The position numbers were made by a program, and so were the translations under genes. Below the pieces are notes generated by a model that made no database searches, was not told where the DNA came from, and saw only the letters and a list, made by a program, of their open reading frames with translations. A stretch of 64,000 bases of DNA. Origin: a virus. The stretch lies in the IMG/VR virus record IMGVR_UViG_3300034198_024692, positions 20,875 to 84,874 of that record; one strand, given 5' to 3'. Shown here piece after piece: positions 52,701 to 60,550 of this stretch (position 1 is its first letter; each line of letters opens with the position of its first letter).

Positions 52701-53961
52701 AAGAAACATTTAAAAAGTTATATTTAGAAGGCCCCAAAATATCTGATTCTGGACCTTTTTTAAAAATTAATTTTGTATTATCTTTTATAAAGCCACTTAA
52801 ATCAGTGAATATTTGTCTTTTATAATGAAAATCATAATTTATTTTTAATGGAACTGTCGTAGTTTTTGCTGTTGAAGATTGTGCGGCATAAAAGTCTTCT
52901 GCGGAACCTTCTATTTCTAAATATATTGTTGGAATTTCAATGACCAAACATCCTTCAACTTTGCCCGTATATTCATCATTTTGAATTTCTGGAATAATTA
53001 TTTTATGTATTTGCGCTTGAGGAATATTACTACTAAAATCAGAAAGCTCAAAAGATACCTCTTTAAGTATTCCATTATTATCAAGTACTTTTTTTTCAGC
53101 GCTTGATGTATACCTTGGTGTTAGTGATTGGTTTAAAATTTCTATTACAACAAAACATGTGTTTTTAGAAGACCAGTTGAATTTTTTAGATGCAATTGAA
53201 TTTTTTAAATTTGTTATTTTATTTATAATTTTTTCATTAGTAAGCTTTATACTTGCTGATGCTCCAGTATTTGCAGCTTTAACTTTAGTTTCTATTTTAG
53301 TAAGAAGTGTTAAAGGAGAAAATAAACTTTGATTTGGATCTTCATAATGGATTTCTAAGTCTTTGGTGATTTGTGTCCTAAAAAATCTAGGACTGTTATC
53401 ATTTAAATCTCCAATCCATTCCCAACCATTTCCATTGTTATTATTTTTCCCTAGTATTTTACCTATTAATGGAGAATAGTAATATTCTTTTGAATCTCCA
53501 GCCTCTTTGGCATTCGTAGAAATGATTTTTGCTTCTGGCGTATCTGTTCTTAAAAATTTTCCATTGAGAGTAACAGCGGGTTTATGAAAATCTCTTTTGA
53601 AAACTCCATTTGGTTCATAGTATATGTTTCCAAGTTTTTTTAAAGTTTCGCTTATATCAAGATCGCCAATAACATCTTCTTGTTTTAAGAGAACGCTTTG
53701 TTGGCTTGGTGTTTTTTCTATAGGGGTATTGTCTAAATAAATTCCTTGTAAAATGCTAGATCCTTCGCCAAGGCGATATCCATTTTGATTAACAATTCCT
53801 TCTATTGGTCCATCGGAAATTAAATCAATAACTTCTGCAACACTATAAGAATTCAGCATTTTATAAGCTCCCAATTTAGGCGGCTTTAAAAGTGGAGGTT
53901 GAGGCTTTGGTTTATCTTTGCCTCCTCCTTGAAATAGATTTTTATTAATTAAATGTTTCAT
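49759..53961 (-). CDS. Central tail-tip protein, lambda gpJ-like (host specificity)
   Basis: A 1400-residue protein, similar in length to lambda J (1132) with an extended N-terminal half. Its N terminus KPKPQPPLLKPPKLGAYKML and SVAEVIDLISDGPIEG matches the J family opening (SYAEVLDLISEGEIEG-type). Later NPAWIIYDLLTSKRYGLG is the conserved (P)A..IY.LLT....G.G motif and FRGSVFFSNSEIQFLDDRP the ..G....NG.I.F..D pattern. A fibronectin-III-like end (about residues 1290-1390) may contact the receptor. It overlaps the I-like gene by four bases. Confidence 0.93.
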   Translation of the reverse strand: MKHLINKNLFQGGGKDKPKPQPPLLKPPKLGAYKMLNSYSVAEVIDLISDGPIEGIVNQNGYRLGEGSSILQGIYLDNTPIEKTPSQQSVLLKQEDVIGDLDISETLKKLGNIYYEPNGVFKRDFHKPAVTLNGKFLRTDTPEAKIISTNAKEAGDSKEYYYSPLIGKILGKNNNNGNGWEWIGDLNDNSPRFFRTQITKDLEIHYEDPNQSLFSPLTLLTKIETKVKAANTGASASIKLTNEKIINKITNLKNSIASKKFNWSSKNTCFVVIEILNQSLTPRYTSSAEKKVLDNNGILKEVSFELSDFSSNIPQAQIHKIIIPEIQNDEYTGKVEGCLVIEIPTIYLEIEGSAEDFYAAQSSTAKTTTVPLKINYDFHYKRQIFTDLSGFIKDNTKLIFKKGPESDILGPSKYNFLNVSCEFKDGGEFQEPLEYFKNIYIDYDYASPLSGPFKTSGITRRIVGDWNTNGAKNPKLNIELGQEEGSNDSRAQTINSSRQSFSDWNDDNQYDELAIPIVHTIENPNVSSVFFTLGIASLSDTVSVSTDQKRDQGDKVPSIVEIEVEWGKISNGETLSSQTRKYAIAAIVEGQMLIDFGSPDLEDVENATLESVRDIGENTFETEAVLSKLFTLPSLSKEENPSITKRYIKITKLSAETNSVLLKKDISLYKVTEVLEQNFSYPFSSIVGVKIDARTFSSVPERTYDCRFKKIKIPLNYFPLEDNGIDKRYIKSETNYKIPNLVYDGDWNGEFKEGWTDNPAWIIYDLLTSKRYGLGSYLEPEQINIWELYKIGRFCDAVDSEGYFEGVSDGVGGLEPRYSCNIVFREQTKIFDAINIVASLFRGSVFFSNSEIQFLDDRPRDPISIFTNSNVKDGVFNYINNRRDQQFNTVEVAYLDRFDNYQTKIEYVQDEADIRKRGVFKTDINTLGVTSRAMARRIGQHLIYQTIKENQSIEFRAGLESLLCRPGDLVIVEDEMKTLSTNYGRILEKSLNTPKSLTIDNFYDTGSFTGKVTVYSPTGFTTSQELKDISKLKRNRVPYFDITGELLNSSDTALTGRYYFSGYAAGYATGNSFGLPSQVPLYTGSGSSGSFFCYYNTGATGFVFSTGLAYQNNNIYDKVICSTGLTDITYFESGADQTGYRYDSASPNKRGALSDKINENFIVEFKNSYEGILDSEISTVNNPQITTFDITGVTNLDYGARLFLDPNDININLLPLVSEGSVYRIQRKNATDQVYKIISIREENQNEYNVYASKYDTGKFKEIENHITSDFLPETFATSIPVINGQQIIELSPPNINTFTTGSISSTGFSLSGSWSGVAGATGYLINVENLTTKSSRSIIQASSPFNISGLKDMGYWEMRILSLATSPNIDSVVAKTGFFAAYQAAAQLTATAVVGADIK

Positions 53962-54626
53962 TTATTTTGCTCTCTTATAGCTGCATCTTGAGAATTTTTA
54001 TTTTTTCCAATTAAAGCTTTTTTGGTTTGATACGCTTGTGGATAAGATTTGATTGTTGTTTGTATAATAGAACTTCCAACTCTTAACCTTCCGTATCCGA
54101 CTGGAATTGGATTTCCTTGTTGGGCTAAATTTGCTTTTGATCCAATCAAGAAAGACTCTTTAGCTCCACTGATTGTAGCTTCTGTTCTTTCTGATTTCTG
54201 AGAAGGAGATAAAGCTTGTTGGATAAGAGTTGTTGCTATAACATTTAAAGCTCCTCCTATTATAGCAGCATTTGAAACTAAAAAGCCTCCAAACGTTGCT
54301 GCAAAACTACCAGCAGCAGCACCGCTAGCAAGAAAGGTTCCGAGAGTAGTCAAAGCGGCAACAAATCCACTCCCACAAATCATTGGAAGTATATCTATAG
54401 TTGTATTCTCTTTTTTGATTTCAAGCTGTTCATAGCAATTTACATTTTCGCCATCAACTAAAATAACATAATGAATTCCTTGTTGAGAAAGATCAAAAAT
54501 TCTTTTCTTAAAAGACGTTTTATTCGCATTTATAGCTTCAATAGCTTGTTTGGGCTTTTTAATATGCATTAAAAATGAACTTCCAAACTCATGAGCTAAT
54601 ATACCATGTAAATTAATAACAGTCAT
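53958..54626 (-). CDS. Tail assembly protein, lambda gpI-like
   Basis: A 222-residue protein. INLHGILAHEFGSSFLMHIK and KQAIEAINANKTSFKKRIF match the gpI N-terminal ubiquitin-like part, IDILPMICGSGF leads to a long glycine/alanine-rich segment, and NPIPVGYGRLRVGSSIIQ is the gpI C-terminal signature (P.p..YGr..vG). In lambda gpI is required for tip assembly though it is not found in mature virions. It overlaps the K-like and J-like genes by four bases each. Confidence 0.88.
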   Translation of the reverse strand: MTVINLHGILAHEFGSSFLMHIKKPKQAIEAINANKTSFKKRIFDLSQQGIHYVILVDGENVNCYEQLEIKKENTTIDILPMICGSGFVAALTTLGTFLASGAAAGSFAATFGGFLVSNAAIIGGALNVIATTLIQQALSPSQKSERTEATISGAKESFLIGSKANLAQQGNPIPVGYGRLRVGSSIIQTTIKSYPQAYQTKKALIGKNKNSQDAAIREQNK

Positions 54627-55033
54627 TTCAATTTAACCTTAATCCTTTCTAGTATGTTTACATCATAATCTTTATTTTTAGGCTCATAAATATTAAATTT
54701 GTTACTATTTATTGAGTAAATAACAAATGGTAAACAGCAAGACTCTGACATTTTAATATCAAATTCCGAAGCGGACTCATCTCCTATTACATGACTGTGA
54801 AAAACACCAACGAGAGAATATGAATTTTTAAACTTCAAATAACTAACTGGATTTATTGCAAAAAAAGATTTTGGATCATTTGCTTGGTTTTTTTCAATTG
54901 TTGCTACATATTGTTTTTTTTCTTTGTCGAAACCAACAAAGCCACATATCTCACTCATTGTATTTTTAAGTGAATGATTAACTAAGAAATCTCTAATAAC
55001 AGATAGAGACTTATTTGAAATTTTATCTTCCAT
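54623..55033 (-). CDS. JAB/MPN-domain tail protein, lambda gpK-like but without NlpC
   Basis: About 136 residues. EICGFVGFDKEKKQYVATIE, then LVGVFHSHVIGDESASEFDI, gives the JAMM zinc motif (E, HxH, S, D) of a JAB isopeptidase. Lambda gpK joins a JAB domain to an NlpC/P60 hydrolase; here only the JAB part exists. The ATG at 55033 overlaps the end of the L-like gene and starts the family's conserved part; an upstream ATG at 55060 is possible. It may process another tail protein during assembly. Confidence 0.85.
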   Translation of the reverse strand: MEDKISNKSLSVIRDFLVNHSLKNTMSEICGFVGFDKEKKQYVATIEKNQANDPKSFFAINPVSYLKFKNSYSLVGVFHSHVIGDESASEFDIKMSESCCLPFVIYSINSNKFNIYEPKNKDYDVNILERIKVKLK

Positions 55034-57386
55034 ATTTATCTGTTCCAGGAAATCCACCAAATGGTAAATAATCTCTAGTTTCTTGAGTAATATAAGCTTC
55101 GACGTATTTAAATATATTAGTTTTTTCGGATTCTATAGACGCTGCATATTCTCCACTTAAGTATATTTTTTGATTCGCATCATTAGATGCAATAATTTGA
55201 TAAGGAGGTGAACTCAAGTCCATATCCCACCAAGCAAATAAACCTGTTTTTAATATAGGTTTGGAGCCTGTCAACTCTTCATAAGTTCTTGGGATTTTGT
55301 TTTCATATACTACGTCGTCTCCAATAACGTCTTCTCTGTTAAAAAAGTTTTTTCTAAAATCCAAACCACTTTGACCAGTCCAAATTGCGGTAGATCCAAT
55401 TTTAATACTACTGGTTAATTGGGTATTTGAATAAATTCCAGAATCGGATAAATTCAAATTTCCTGTTGGATATTGCCAATTATTAACTCCAAAAAATAAA
55501 TTAGAAGTAGATCCTGTATAAGATGGATTTTTGAATAAGAAAAATTCTCCAGAAAATTTTGTACTTATGTTTTTTGGCTTCAATACATACTCTGCGCTAT
55601 TTTGCAAATTAGAAATTTTTATGCTTCCATCTGGAAAAGATGTCGGTGTTGATGAAGAAGTATTTCCTCCATAAGTTTCCAGATGAATTGGCTGCAAATC
55701 TCTTGGAGCAAATGGTATAGATATTGATTTTCGCCTAATTATATAATCTCCTGATGGTGCGCCACTAAGCTCAACAGTCGCAAAATCTAATACTAAATTA
55801 TTACCTCCACTTACATAAAGATTTAATCCGCTATATTGATTTCCATTTTCGACATTATGAAAAACATTAAGTAATTGATTTGTAGAAGTAACACCGCTTT
55901 CAAACTGAATCCAAGAAGCTATATGAAGATCGGGATTAATACACAAACCACTAGATAAGAAAGTGTCGTTGTACAAACCTAATCCAGAAGGCTCGAAAAC
56001 ACAAACTTCTCCTAATCCTGCTCCAGCATCAGAATTTACTCCACTTATTCTTAATCTATCTGCATTTGTAATAGCAAATCCAGTTGTAGTTTTAGATCCA
56101 TTAGCTATAACATTAATATCCCCACTTAGAACTTGAGTTACTCCATTAAAAAGTTGAATTCTTGCAGTTTTAAAATCCACATTTGAACTCCTATCATATA
56201 AATCAATTCTATTTATTTTCTTTACTTCTGGCCAAGTAAATTCTATATACGGTTTAGCAGTTCCAGAACTGATCCACGAATAAACCAAGTCTGCATTTTT
56301 AGCGGAGCTTCCAGTTAAACCATCTGCAACGTTTCTGAATGCTGATCCACTAATTACGCTAGATCCTGTTATTGTAGCTTGAGATGCAATATTATTACTA
56401 TTAAATAAGCTTTTATGAGAAAAATCAATAAAGTTATTTGTAAGAGAAGTTCCTGAAGATGGAATACTTTGAGTTTCTTTTGATTGGAATCTTTTTTTGC
56501 AACCTTCTAATTTTTTATTACAACCATCTCTAAGCCAAAATGTTTCATTATTATCTGGATGAGTAGTAGACGAAGAGGTATGCTCTTGTTGAGCAACATA
56601 CCAAATTTTTGCGTATTTTAATGTTTTGTCTTTGTCTTCTGGGCGTGGATTAATAATTATATTAGGATTTTCTATGTATGCAGCATCACCACTTTTATAT
56701 GCAATTCCAGTTTTCCAATTTCCAGTTGCAAATATTGCCGAGCCATTACTTGTAAAACTTTTTACGCAATCTTTGTTTAATTGAAGACCTAATCCATATT
56801 CGGTTTCTATTGGTGGTCCTCCATAATTACATCCATTTCCTCTATAATACCAAGAACAATAACGAGACATTAAAAGCCTAGAATTAACTTCAAAGTTTTC
56901 TAAATCAAGTGGAGAAGATAATTCAAGCTCTACAAAAACTTTATTTTCTGCTGTTTTTTGACTAACAACAAAAGTGTCCACGCTTAATTCAGCGGAAGGG
57001 TCTGCTTGTCCCCATGGATTTCCTCCATCAAAATTAACATCATCTAAATATTTTACAAAAGTTCTTCGTCTAATAACTTTTGCAAATTGTAAATCGTTGT
57101 TATTTAATAATAATTGAGTAACATAGTAGTCTTTATTAGAAAGTCTAATTTTTGGTCTTGGCATTTGACCATTTGCGGTAACTTCGAAACCTTCAGATTC
57201 CACAGGAAGAATGGGATAATTGTTACCTTGCCATTTTATGTCTTGTTGGAATATGCCACCTCCATGAAATCTTATAATAGAAGAGCTTTTATCTACAGTG
57301 TCTAAAATTAATTCAAACAGCTCCACAATAGCAGTAGGCTGTAAATCTGTCAAACTTAAAGCTATTTTATTTTGTCCTTGTCCCAT
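55023..57386 (-). CDS. Tail-tip protein, lambda gpL-like with large insertion (galactose-binding-like)
   Basis: A 787-residue protein; lambda L has 232. The N-terminal region (about 1-185) is L-like and has YCSWYYRGNGCNYGG (cysteines near residues 178 and 188); a second pair, CNKKLEGC (near 288-295), completes the four cysteines known in lambda gpL to hold an iron-sulphur cluster. Then comes an F5/8C (discoidin)-like module (about residues 325-455; ADGLTGSSA..YSWIS, ..IDLYDRSSN) and a laminin-G-like part. These probably bind glycans. It starts the tail-tip operon. Confidence 0.88.
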   Translation of the reverse strand: MGQGQNKIALSLTDLQPTAIVELFELILDTVDKSSSIIRFHGGGIFQQDIKWQGNNYPILPVESEGFEVTANGQMPRPKIRLSNKDYYVTQLLLNNNDLQFAKVIRRRTFVKYLDDVNFDGGNPWGQADPSAELSVDTFVVSQKTAENKVFVELELSSPLDLENFEVNSRLLMSRYCSWYYRGNGCNYGGPPIETEYGLGLQLNKDCVKSFTSNGSAIFATGNWKTGIAYKSGDAAYIENPNIIINPRPEDKDKTLKYAKIWYVAQQEHTSSSTTHPDNNETFWLRDGCNKKLEGCKKRFQSKETQSIPSSGTSLTNNFIDFSHKSLFNSNNIASQATITGSSVISGSAFRNVADGLTGSSAKNADLVYSWISSGTAKPYIEFTWPEVKKINRIDLYDRSSNVDFKTARIQLFNGVTQVLSGDINVIANGSKTTTGFAITNADRLRISGVNSDAGAGLGEVCVFEPSGLGLYNDTFLSSGLCINPDLHIASWIQFESGVTSTNQLLNVFHNVENGNQYSGLNLYVSGGNNLVLDFATVELSGAPSGDYIIRRKSISIPFAPRDLQPIHLETYGGNTSSSTPTSFPDGSIKISNLQNSAEYVLKPKNISTKFSGEFFLFKNPSYTGSTSNLFFGVNNWQYPTGNLNLSDSGIYSNTQLTSSIKIGSTAIWTGQSGLDFRKNFFNREDVIGDDVVYENKIPRTYEELTGSKPILKTGLFAWWDMDLSSPPYQIIASNDANQKIYLSGEYAASIESEKTNIFKYVEAYITQETRDYLPFGGFPGTDKYGR

Positions 57387-57391
57387 GAGCT

Positions 57392-57400
57392 ATTTTACAC
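57392..57400 (-). promoter_or_regulatory. GTG-TAAAAT box before the tail-tip operon
   Basis: On the minus strand GTG, TAAAAT, five bases, ATG (57386). It is the only promoter-like motif seen before the five tail-tip genes. Confidence 0.6.
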
Positions 57401-57419
57401 ATTATAATAAAGATTTATC

Positions 57420-57854
57420 ATGAACTTTACGCTAATAAAAACATTAGAACAATCAGAAAGAAAAAATCTAGTTAACTTTTTTTTGAAATCAAAACCTTAT
57501 CCATTCTGTCAAATGCCATCAATGTCTTTATCCATATTCAAAATAAATGAGTATATAGATTTTCTGTTAGAAAATTGCTACGTTTACATACGAAAAGGTT
57601 TTTTCGTTGCTATTTCGTTTGAGAATGAAACAGCAATTGTTCAATTCATAATTGGATTGCCGTTCAAAGTTATTTCTGATTTCGAAGAGTTTCGAGCATT
57701 CTTGAAAAACAAAAACAAGAAAATAAAAAAGTTTTACACAGAAATACAACGTGAATACAAAAAAGAAAAATTTCTTCGTTTGATTAAACAAAGAGATAAG
57801 AATGCAGAAATTAATCTTGACAATGAGAAAATCTGCGTATTATGGAATACATAA
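57420..57854 (+). CDS. Protein of unknown function
   Basis: A 144-residue protein. A helical N terminus (TLIKTLEQSERKNLVNFFL) and a compact strand region (YVYIRKGFFVAISFENETAIV), then a lysine-rich helix. It might be a distant GNAT-like fold (KGFFVAISFEN), but no acetyl-CoA motif is visible. It is divergent from the tail-tip operon and ends at the start of the next gene (TAATG). Confidence 0.55.
   Translation: MNFTLIKTLEQSERKNLVNFFLKSKPYPFCQMPSMSLSIFKINEYIDFLLENCYVYIRKGFFVAISFENETAIVQFIIGLPFKVISDFEEFRAFLKNKNKKIKKFYTEIQREYKKEKFLRLIKQRDKNAEINLDNEKICVLWNT
57817..57843 (+). promoter_or_regulatory. Promoter candidate
   Basis: TTGACA (57817-57822), 15-base spacer (short), TATTAT (57838-57843), ten bases to ATG 57854. 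It lies within the end of the preceding gene. Confidence 0.45.
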
Positions 57855-58375
57855 TGGCTTATAGAAATAAATACGACAAAGACGGCGCTTCTTTTAATTT
57901 GGGAGCAAACGCAGAATCATCTTTTGTTTCTGCCGCAAAGAAAGCTGGACTTGCGATAAGGAAATCTGAGGCGAAAGACGAATTCCGCCATATCGATTTC
58001 CACATCAATCTCAGCACTTCAAAAGAACTTGAGATGAGTGTTGAAGTGAAGTCTCGCAAGAAGGTTAAGAGGTCCGATTCGTCAGTTAACGATGATCTTG
58101 TTTGGATCGAGTTCAAGAATGTTCAAGGAAAAAGGGGTTGGCTGTATGGAGCGGCAGATCTCTTGGCTTTTGAAAGAGAGAATGATTTCTTGCTTGTTGA
58201 GAGAAAGCTTCTAGCTCGTCTTTGTGAAAGACTTTGCGATTTGACAAAAATGAATGTCGATGTAAAAATGCCTCTTTATACTGGATATCAACGTCGCAAC
58301 CGAGAAGATGTTCTCTCTCTTATCAAAATGAGCGACATTATATCTAATGTAAAATACTCTCTACTTTCTAAATGA
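57854..58375 (+). CDS. PD-(D/E)XK-type nuclease
   Basis: About 173 residues. HIDFHINLSTSKELEMSVEVKSRKKVKR has the metal-binding D followed by ExK at the usual spacing, and the opening GANAESSFVSAAKKAGLA resembles the helix of restriction-type or resolvase-like enzymes. Possible roles are DNA degradation or resolution of phage DNA. ATG 57854 is preferred over 57842, since it follows the -10 and overlaps the previous stop. The end overlaps the sulfotransferase gene (ATGA). Confidence 0.7.
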   Translation: MAYRNKYDKDGASFNLGANAESSFVSAAKKAGLAIRKSEAKDEFRHIDFHINLSTSKELEMSVEVKSRKKVKRSDSSVNDDLVWIEFKNVQGKRGWLYGAADLLAFERENDFLLVERKLLARLCERLCDLTKMNVDVKMPLYTGYQRRNREDVLSLIKMSDIISNVKYSLLSK

Positions 58376-59037
58376 ATCCAGAGTTATCATTTATTCCATC
58401 ATTTGAAAAAAAATGGGTGCTTCATTTGATTTTTGTTAGAATTCCAAAAAACGCCAGCACTTCCATATACGATCATCTTGGAGCTTATAATCTTGTAAAC
58501 AAATATCAAGATAATTTTTTAAAGAATTTAAAAAGCCCTCTCTATAAAAACTTTTTTGATCCAACTCATGCGAAACCAAACGAAATAAAAAGCATCCTAC
58601 CAGCAAATCCAAAAAACTACTTTTCTTTTGCTGTCGTAAGGAATCCGTGGGACAGATTTGTTTCCATGTATTCGTTTTCGATTAAACATCAACTATGGAA
58701 GCTTTTTGGCTTGGAAAAAGAACCTTCGTTTGAGGAGTTTTGTAAAATCTGTGAAATCAAAAAAGAAGAAAATGATCCTTATTTCTTTCCAATTCAAAAT
58801 CAATCAGAATGGACTGCTGGAGCTTTTGACGTAAATAAGATTCTTAAATTCGAAAACTTGAAAGAAGATTTTTCAAATATGATTGAAGAGATTGGAGCTG
58901 TTCACATTTCCAAAGATCTTCCTCATAAAAATTCTTCAGATCATAACCATTATAAATCTTATTATAATGAAAGCTCAAAAACTTTTGTTTCTCAGCTTTA
59001 CAAACAAGATATAGAAAATTTTAAATATACATTTTAA
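58372..59037 (+). CDS. Sulfotransferase (PAPS-dependent)
   Basis: A 221-residue protein. FVRIPKNASTSIYDHL is the 5'-phosphosulfate loop and AVVRNPWDRFVSMYSF the 3'-phosphate-binding motif of PAPS-dependent sulfotransferases (sulfotransfer family 2). The end FSNMIEEIG, then HKNSSDHNHYKSYYN, also fits. It would move sulfate from PAPS to a sugar or lipid, consistent with the glycan genes elsewhere in the window. It overlaps the preceding nuclease gene by four bases and the next by one. Confidence 0.87.
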   Translation: MNPELSFIPSFEKKWVLHLIFVRIPKNASTSIYDHLGAYNLVNKYQDNFLKNLKSPLYKNFFDPTHAKPNEIKSILPANPKNYFSFAVVRNPWDRFVSMYSFSIKHQLWKLFGLEKEPSFEEFCKICEIKKEENDPYFFPIQNQSEWTAGAFDVNKILKFENLKEDFSNMIEEIGAVHISKDLPHKNSSDHNHYKSYYNESSKTFVSQLYKQDIENFKYTF

Positions 59038-59291
59038 TGAAAACTAAAGTAGTAGGAAAAACACCAAATTTGGAGCATTTTAATCTTGGCGAAGAAATTG
59101 ATCTTGATTTCGAGTCTACTGGAGAAAATCAATACGAATTTATTCACCAAAACAAAAAATATTTTTTTGAATTTAAAAGCTGTTCGATTTCGAATAAAAA
59201 TTCTATTTTTATAGAAGGTTTTATCACAAACGATGAATACCTCGGGAAAATTGCCTTCGAATTTCTCTGCCAGTCTGGAAAATCTGATTGA
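59037..59291 (+). CDS. Small protein of unknown function
   Basis: An 84-residue protein starting in the stop codon of the sulfotransferase gene (TAATG). The strand-rich text EEIDLDFESTGENQYEFIHQ and FFEFKSCSISNKNSIFIEGF suggest a small beta barrel. No family recognised. Translationally coupled to the sulfotransferase; acidic. Confidence 0.6.
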   Translation: MKTKVVGKTPNLEHFNLGEEIDLDFESTGENQYEFIHQNKKYFFEFKSCSISNKNSIFIEGFITNDEYLGKIAFEFLCQSGKSD

Positions 59292-59316
59292 CAATATGAA
59301 CAACCTACTTTAAGCT
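59288..59316 (+). promoter_or_regulatory. Consensus promoter with a short A-rich leader
   Basis: TTGACA (59288-59293), 17-base spacer, TAAGCT (59311-59316). The transcript would have a leader of about 36 bases made of CAAA-type repeats before ATG 59359, unlike the leaderless genes. Confidence 0.7.
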
Positions 59317-59358
59317 CATTCTACAAAGAAAAACAAACAACAGAACAAACAAACAAAA

Positions 59359-59559
59359 ATGCAAAACAACAAGGAAATCAAGTATCGCGTTTTCGACGCA
59401 AAGAACAACCATCAGCAAACCTACAGCGACAAGCTTAAGGGTTCTGTTAATTGGGCTTCTGATTGTGCGAAGCGTGTCAATGGTTACGTTGTAGAAGTGC
59501 TTCTTGAAAATGAAAAGGAAGTTTCTCAAAAGGTTATCTTTGATCTTCGGGCAAAGTGA
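59359..59559 (+). CDS. Small basic protein of unknown function
   Basis: A 66-residue protein: KYRVFDAKNNHQQTYSDKLK, then NWASDCAKRVNGYVVEVLLEN. One strand, one helix and two strands can be read. No family recognised. It has its own promoter, and the following gene starts in its stop codon, so it heads a two-gene unit ended by the terminator at 59848. Confidence 0.62.
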   Translation: MQNNKEIKYRVFDAKNNHQQTYSDKLKGSVNWASDCAKRVNGYVVEVLLENEKEVSQKVIFDLRAK

Positions 59560-59840
59560 AGATTGCTATTAACAAACACGATATTTTCCGATACGCAGTT
59601 GGAAATACCCTGCGACATCCAATTGAGTGCTGTATTGATTTCGAAGATCGATATGAAGTAATGCCATTTGGAATTTACGATCATCTTACAAAGAAAGTTT
59701 TTGAGCAAAATTCTCTTTACAAAGAGTGCTATTCAACTATTGAATCTTTGAAATCTTCTTCTAAATTCATGAAGTCGAACGAGATTGAATCTCGTTGTGA
59801 AAAGATTTCGGAGTTGGTTCTTGATGTTAATATCGACTAA
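59556..59840 (+). CDS. Small protein of unknown function
   Basis: A 94-residue protein overlapping the previous gene by four bases. The sequence contains DIFRYAVGNTLRHPIECCID and a helical C terminus (STIESLKSSSKFMKSNEIES). No motif was recognised. A terminator follows seven bases after the stop codon. Confidence 0.62.
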   Translation: MKIAINKHDIFRYAVGNTLRHPIECCIDFEDRYEVMPFGIYDHLTKKVFEQNSLYKECYSTIESLKSSSKFMKSNEIESRCEKISELVLDVNID

Positions 59841-59847
59841 CAAATAG

Positions 59848-59880
59848 ACTCCCAGCTGATTAATTTTGGCTGGGAGTTTT
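59848..59880 (+). terminator. Intrinsic terminator
   Basis: Stem ACTCCCAGC / GCTGGGAGT with a 12-base loop, followed by TTTT. It separates the small-gene unit from the Mom-family gene, which starts eight bases further on. Confidence 0.85.
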
Positions 59881-59887
59881 CAAAATC

Positions 59888-60544
59888 ATGATTGTCAAAA
59901 AAATCACTAAAGAAGTTGCAAATTCTATTGTTTCTCAAAAACATTACTCACGACGATTGGGTATCTTTTGGGAAGGATTTGGACTTTTTAAGAATGATGT
60001 TCTAATTGGAGTTTGTTGCTTTGGTCAACCTTCTGCTCCTATCCAAAAGTACTCTTTTAAAGATAGGAACTTTAGGCTTTACGAGCTAACAAGATTGGTT
60101 GTTGATTCTGGACATAAAAATGCAGCTTCTTTTTTGATTAGTCGGGCAATCGAAATGCTAAAAGAAAAACCGTGCGCAATTGTTAGTTACGCTGACTCTG
60201 CTTTTGGACACAGTGGAATTGTTTATCAAGCAACAAACTGGTTGTATACTGGAGCTACAGTATCTCATGACAGTCTTTATGTGATTGATGGTATTCCAAC
60301 TCACGCAATGACTATTCGCGACAAGTATAAAATCACTAATCCCAGCGAATGGGCAAAGGAAAACAACATCTCAAAAATTAAACCCTCTCAAAAGCATCGA
60401 TATTTTTATTTCGTGGGATCTAAAAATCAAAAGAAATCAATGCGCGAAAAACTGACATATGAAGTAGCAAGCAAGTATCCAAAGTCTGAAAAAACTTACT
60501 ATGATGCTGGTGAATTGTCTTGCGCGGACTGTCTTAAAATTTAA
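59888..60544 (+). CDS. Mom-family DNA adenine modification protein
   Basis: A 218-residue GNAT-like protein. IVSQKHYSRRLGIFWEGFGLF, VLIGVCCFGQPSAP, YELTRLVVDSGHKNAASFLI, AIVSYADSAFGHSGIVYQAT and NWLYTGATV match the ordered motifs of the phage Mu Mom family. Mu Mom turns adenine in DNA into N6-carbamoylmethyl-adenine, which protects phage DNA from many restriction enzymes. The C-terminal 50 residues are basic with a possible Cys pair (CADC). It follows a terminator, so its promoter is not clear; readthrough is possible. Confidence 0.85.
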   Translation: MIVKKITKEVANSIVSQKHYSRRLGIFWEGFGLFKNDVLIGVCCFGQPSAPIQKYSFKDRNFRLYELTRLVVDSGHKNAASFLISRAIEMLKEKPCAIVSYADSAFGHSGIVYQATNWLYTGATVSHDSLYVIDGIPTHAMTIRDKYKITNPSEWAKENNISKIKPSQKHRYFYFVGSKNQKKSMREKLTYEVASKYPKSEKTYYDAGELSCADCLKI

Positions 60545-60550
60545 ATTAAA

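Noticed and set aside
59034-59303. Minus-strand frame opposite the sulfotransferase tail gene
   Set aside because: It mirrors the plus-strand gene at 59037-59291, which has a coupled TAATG start.
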